Of a stretch of 64,000 nucleotides of DNA, positions 63,551-64,000 are shown piece after piece. A program made the position numbers and the translations under genes. The notes below the pieces were generated by a model. It saw only the letters and a program-made list of their open reading frames with translations, did no database searches and was not told the DNA's origin. Numbering within the stretch: position 1 is the first letter of the stretch; each line of letters begins with the position of its first letter. This DNA is from Aureimonas frigidaquae. GTDB taxonomy: Bacteria > Pseudomonadota > Alphaproteobacteria > Rhizobiales > Rhizobiaceae. The stretch covers positions 310,001 to 374,000 of the forward strand of contig NZ_BBWR01000002.1 of NCBI RefSeq assembly GCF_001463905.1, written 5' to 3'.

Positions 63551-64000
63551 ATGATCCCATCGCGCGATATCCAACGCCTGATCGACATCATGGCGGCTCT
63601 GAGGACGCCCGTGACCGGTTGCCCCTGGGATCTGGAGCAAAGCTTCGACAGCATCATTCCCTACACGATCGAGGAGACCTTCGAGGTCGTGGATGCGATC
63701 GAGCGGCGTGATGCGGACGATCTCAAGGAGGAACTGGGGGATTTGCTCCTGCAGGTCGTCTACTACTGCCAGCTTGCGCAGGAAGCCGGCCTCTTCGCCT
63801 TTCCAGACGTGGTCGAGGGCATTACCGCAAAGATGATCCGCCGCCATCCACACGTCTTCGGGGATGCGCAGGCGCGCAGCGCCGGCAGTGCCAAGGGCCA
63901 GTGGAACCGCATCAAGGCCGAGGAAAAAGAGCTCAAGGCCAGGCAGCGCGCCGAGCGGGTGCAGTCCTCTGCGGCCGATCCGGAATGGGCACCCAAAACG
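63551..64000 (+). CDS. mazG: Nucleoside triphosphate pyrophosphohydrolase MazG (partial)
   Basis: The first 150 codons are in the window; the gene runs off the right edge. The product has the MazG N-terminal domain with MAALRTPVTGCPWDLEQSFD, the metal-binding E-x-x-E pattern in YTIEETFEVVDAIERRDADD, LKEELGDLLLQVVYYCQLAQ and IRRHPHVFGD. MazG hydrolyses dNTPs/NTPs to monophosphates and pyrophosphate. It follows the SDR gene by 29 bases but is probably a separate housekeeping gene. Confidence 0.92.
   Translation, partial: MIPSRDIQRLIDIMAALRTPVTGCPWDLEQSFDSIIPYTIEETFEVVDAIERRDADDLKEELGDLLLQVVYYCQLAQEAGLFAFPDVVEGITAKMIRRHPHVFGDAQARSAGSAKGQWNRIKAEEKELKARQRAERVQSSAADPEWAPKT

Overview
The window looks like chromosomal DNA of a GC-rich alphaproteobacterium, most likely a member of the Hyphomicrobiales (Rhizobiales). 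The clues are the alphaproteobacterial type of LexA box (GAAC-N7-GAAC) between ssb and uvrA, a glnB-glnA pair next to nnr, a Brucella-type lumazine synthase 2 behind an FMN riboswitch, and a full set of erythritol (ery) genes as in Brucella and rhizobia. Family or genus cannot be fixed from the sequence alone. No rRNA, tRNA, insertion sequence, prophage or CRISPR array was seen.

Layout. 1-8.4 kb: amino-acid genes (a cut-off class I/II aminotransferase, an ornithine cyclodeaminase family protein, an XRE-cupin regulator, an MFS exporter, a LysR regulator) and an argininosuccinate lyase in an operon with a polar amino-acid ABC transporter. 8.5-21.2 kb: housekeeping genes (ssb, uvrA, nnr, glnB, glnA, an atypical SHMT-like gene, parE). 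21.3-22.3 kb: a membrane acyltransferase. 22.4-37.4 kb: a polyol island. On the minus strand lies eryD-eryA-eryB-eryC. Divergently on the plus strand lie a DUF2291 gene and a ribose-type ABC transporter (eryEFG-like), followed by a DeoR regulator and a tightly coupled kinase-DeoR-FAD dehydrogenase cassette. 37.4-42.4 kb: a 1660-residue FG-GAP surface protein. 42.5-46.4 kb: ribH2 with its FMN riboswitch, then the second ery arm (DeoR eryR, tpiA2/eryH, rpiB/eryI) and a divergent class II aldolase. 46.4-53.6 kb: a mixed set (class IV aminotransferase, queF, Kef-type antiporter, HAD phosphatase, YqaA-like protein, ribokinase, diguanylate cyclase). 53.7-63.5 kb: a carbohydrate-type ABC transporter with an M81 (MlrC) hydrolase on one strand, and an SDR, ABC ATPase, RpiR regulator, NTF2-like protein, xylitol-type dehydrogenase and a second SDR on the other. 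The window ends inside mazG.

How the genes work together. Imported erythritol would be phosphorylated by EryA and oxidised by EryB. The product would then be converted to D-erythrose 4-phosphate by three isomerases, EryC, EryH and EryI, which is the route established in Brucella. All these genes are present, split into two arms about 16 kb apart. Between the arms sits a second kinase and FAD-dehydrogenase pair with its own DeoR regulators. It has the same chemistry (polyol kinase plus polyol-phosphate dehydrogenase) but an unknown substrate, and is the best candidate here for an undescribed pathway. The divergent transporter cluster at 53.7-63.5 kb looks like another sugar or polyol system.
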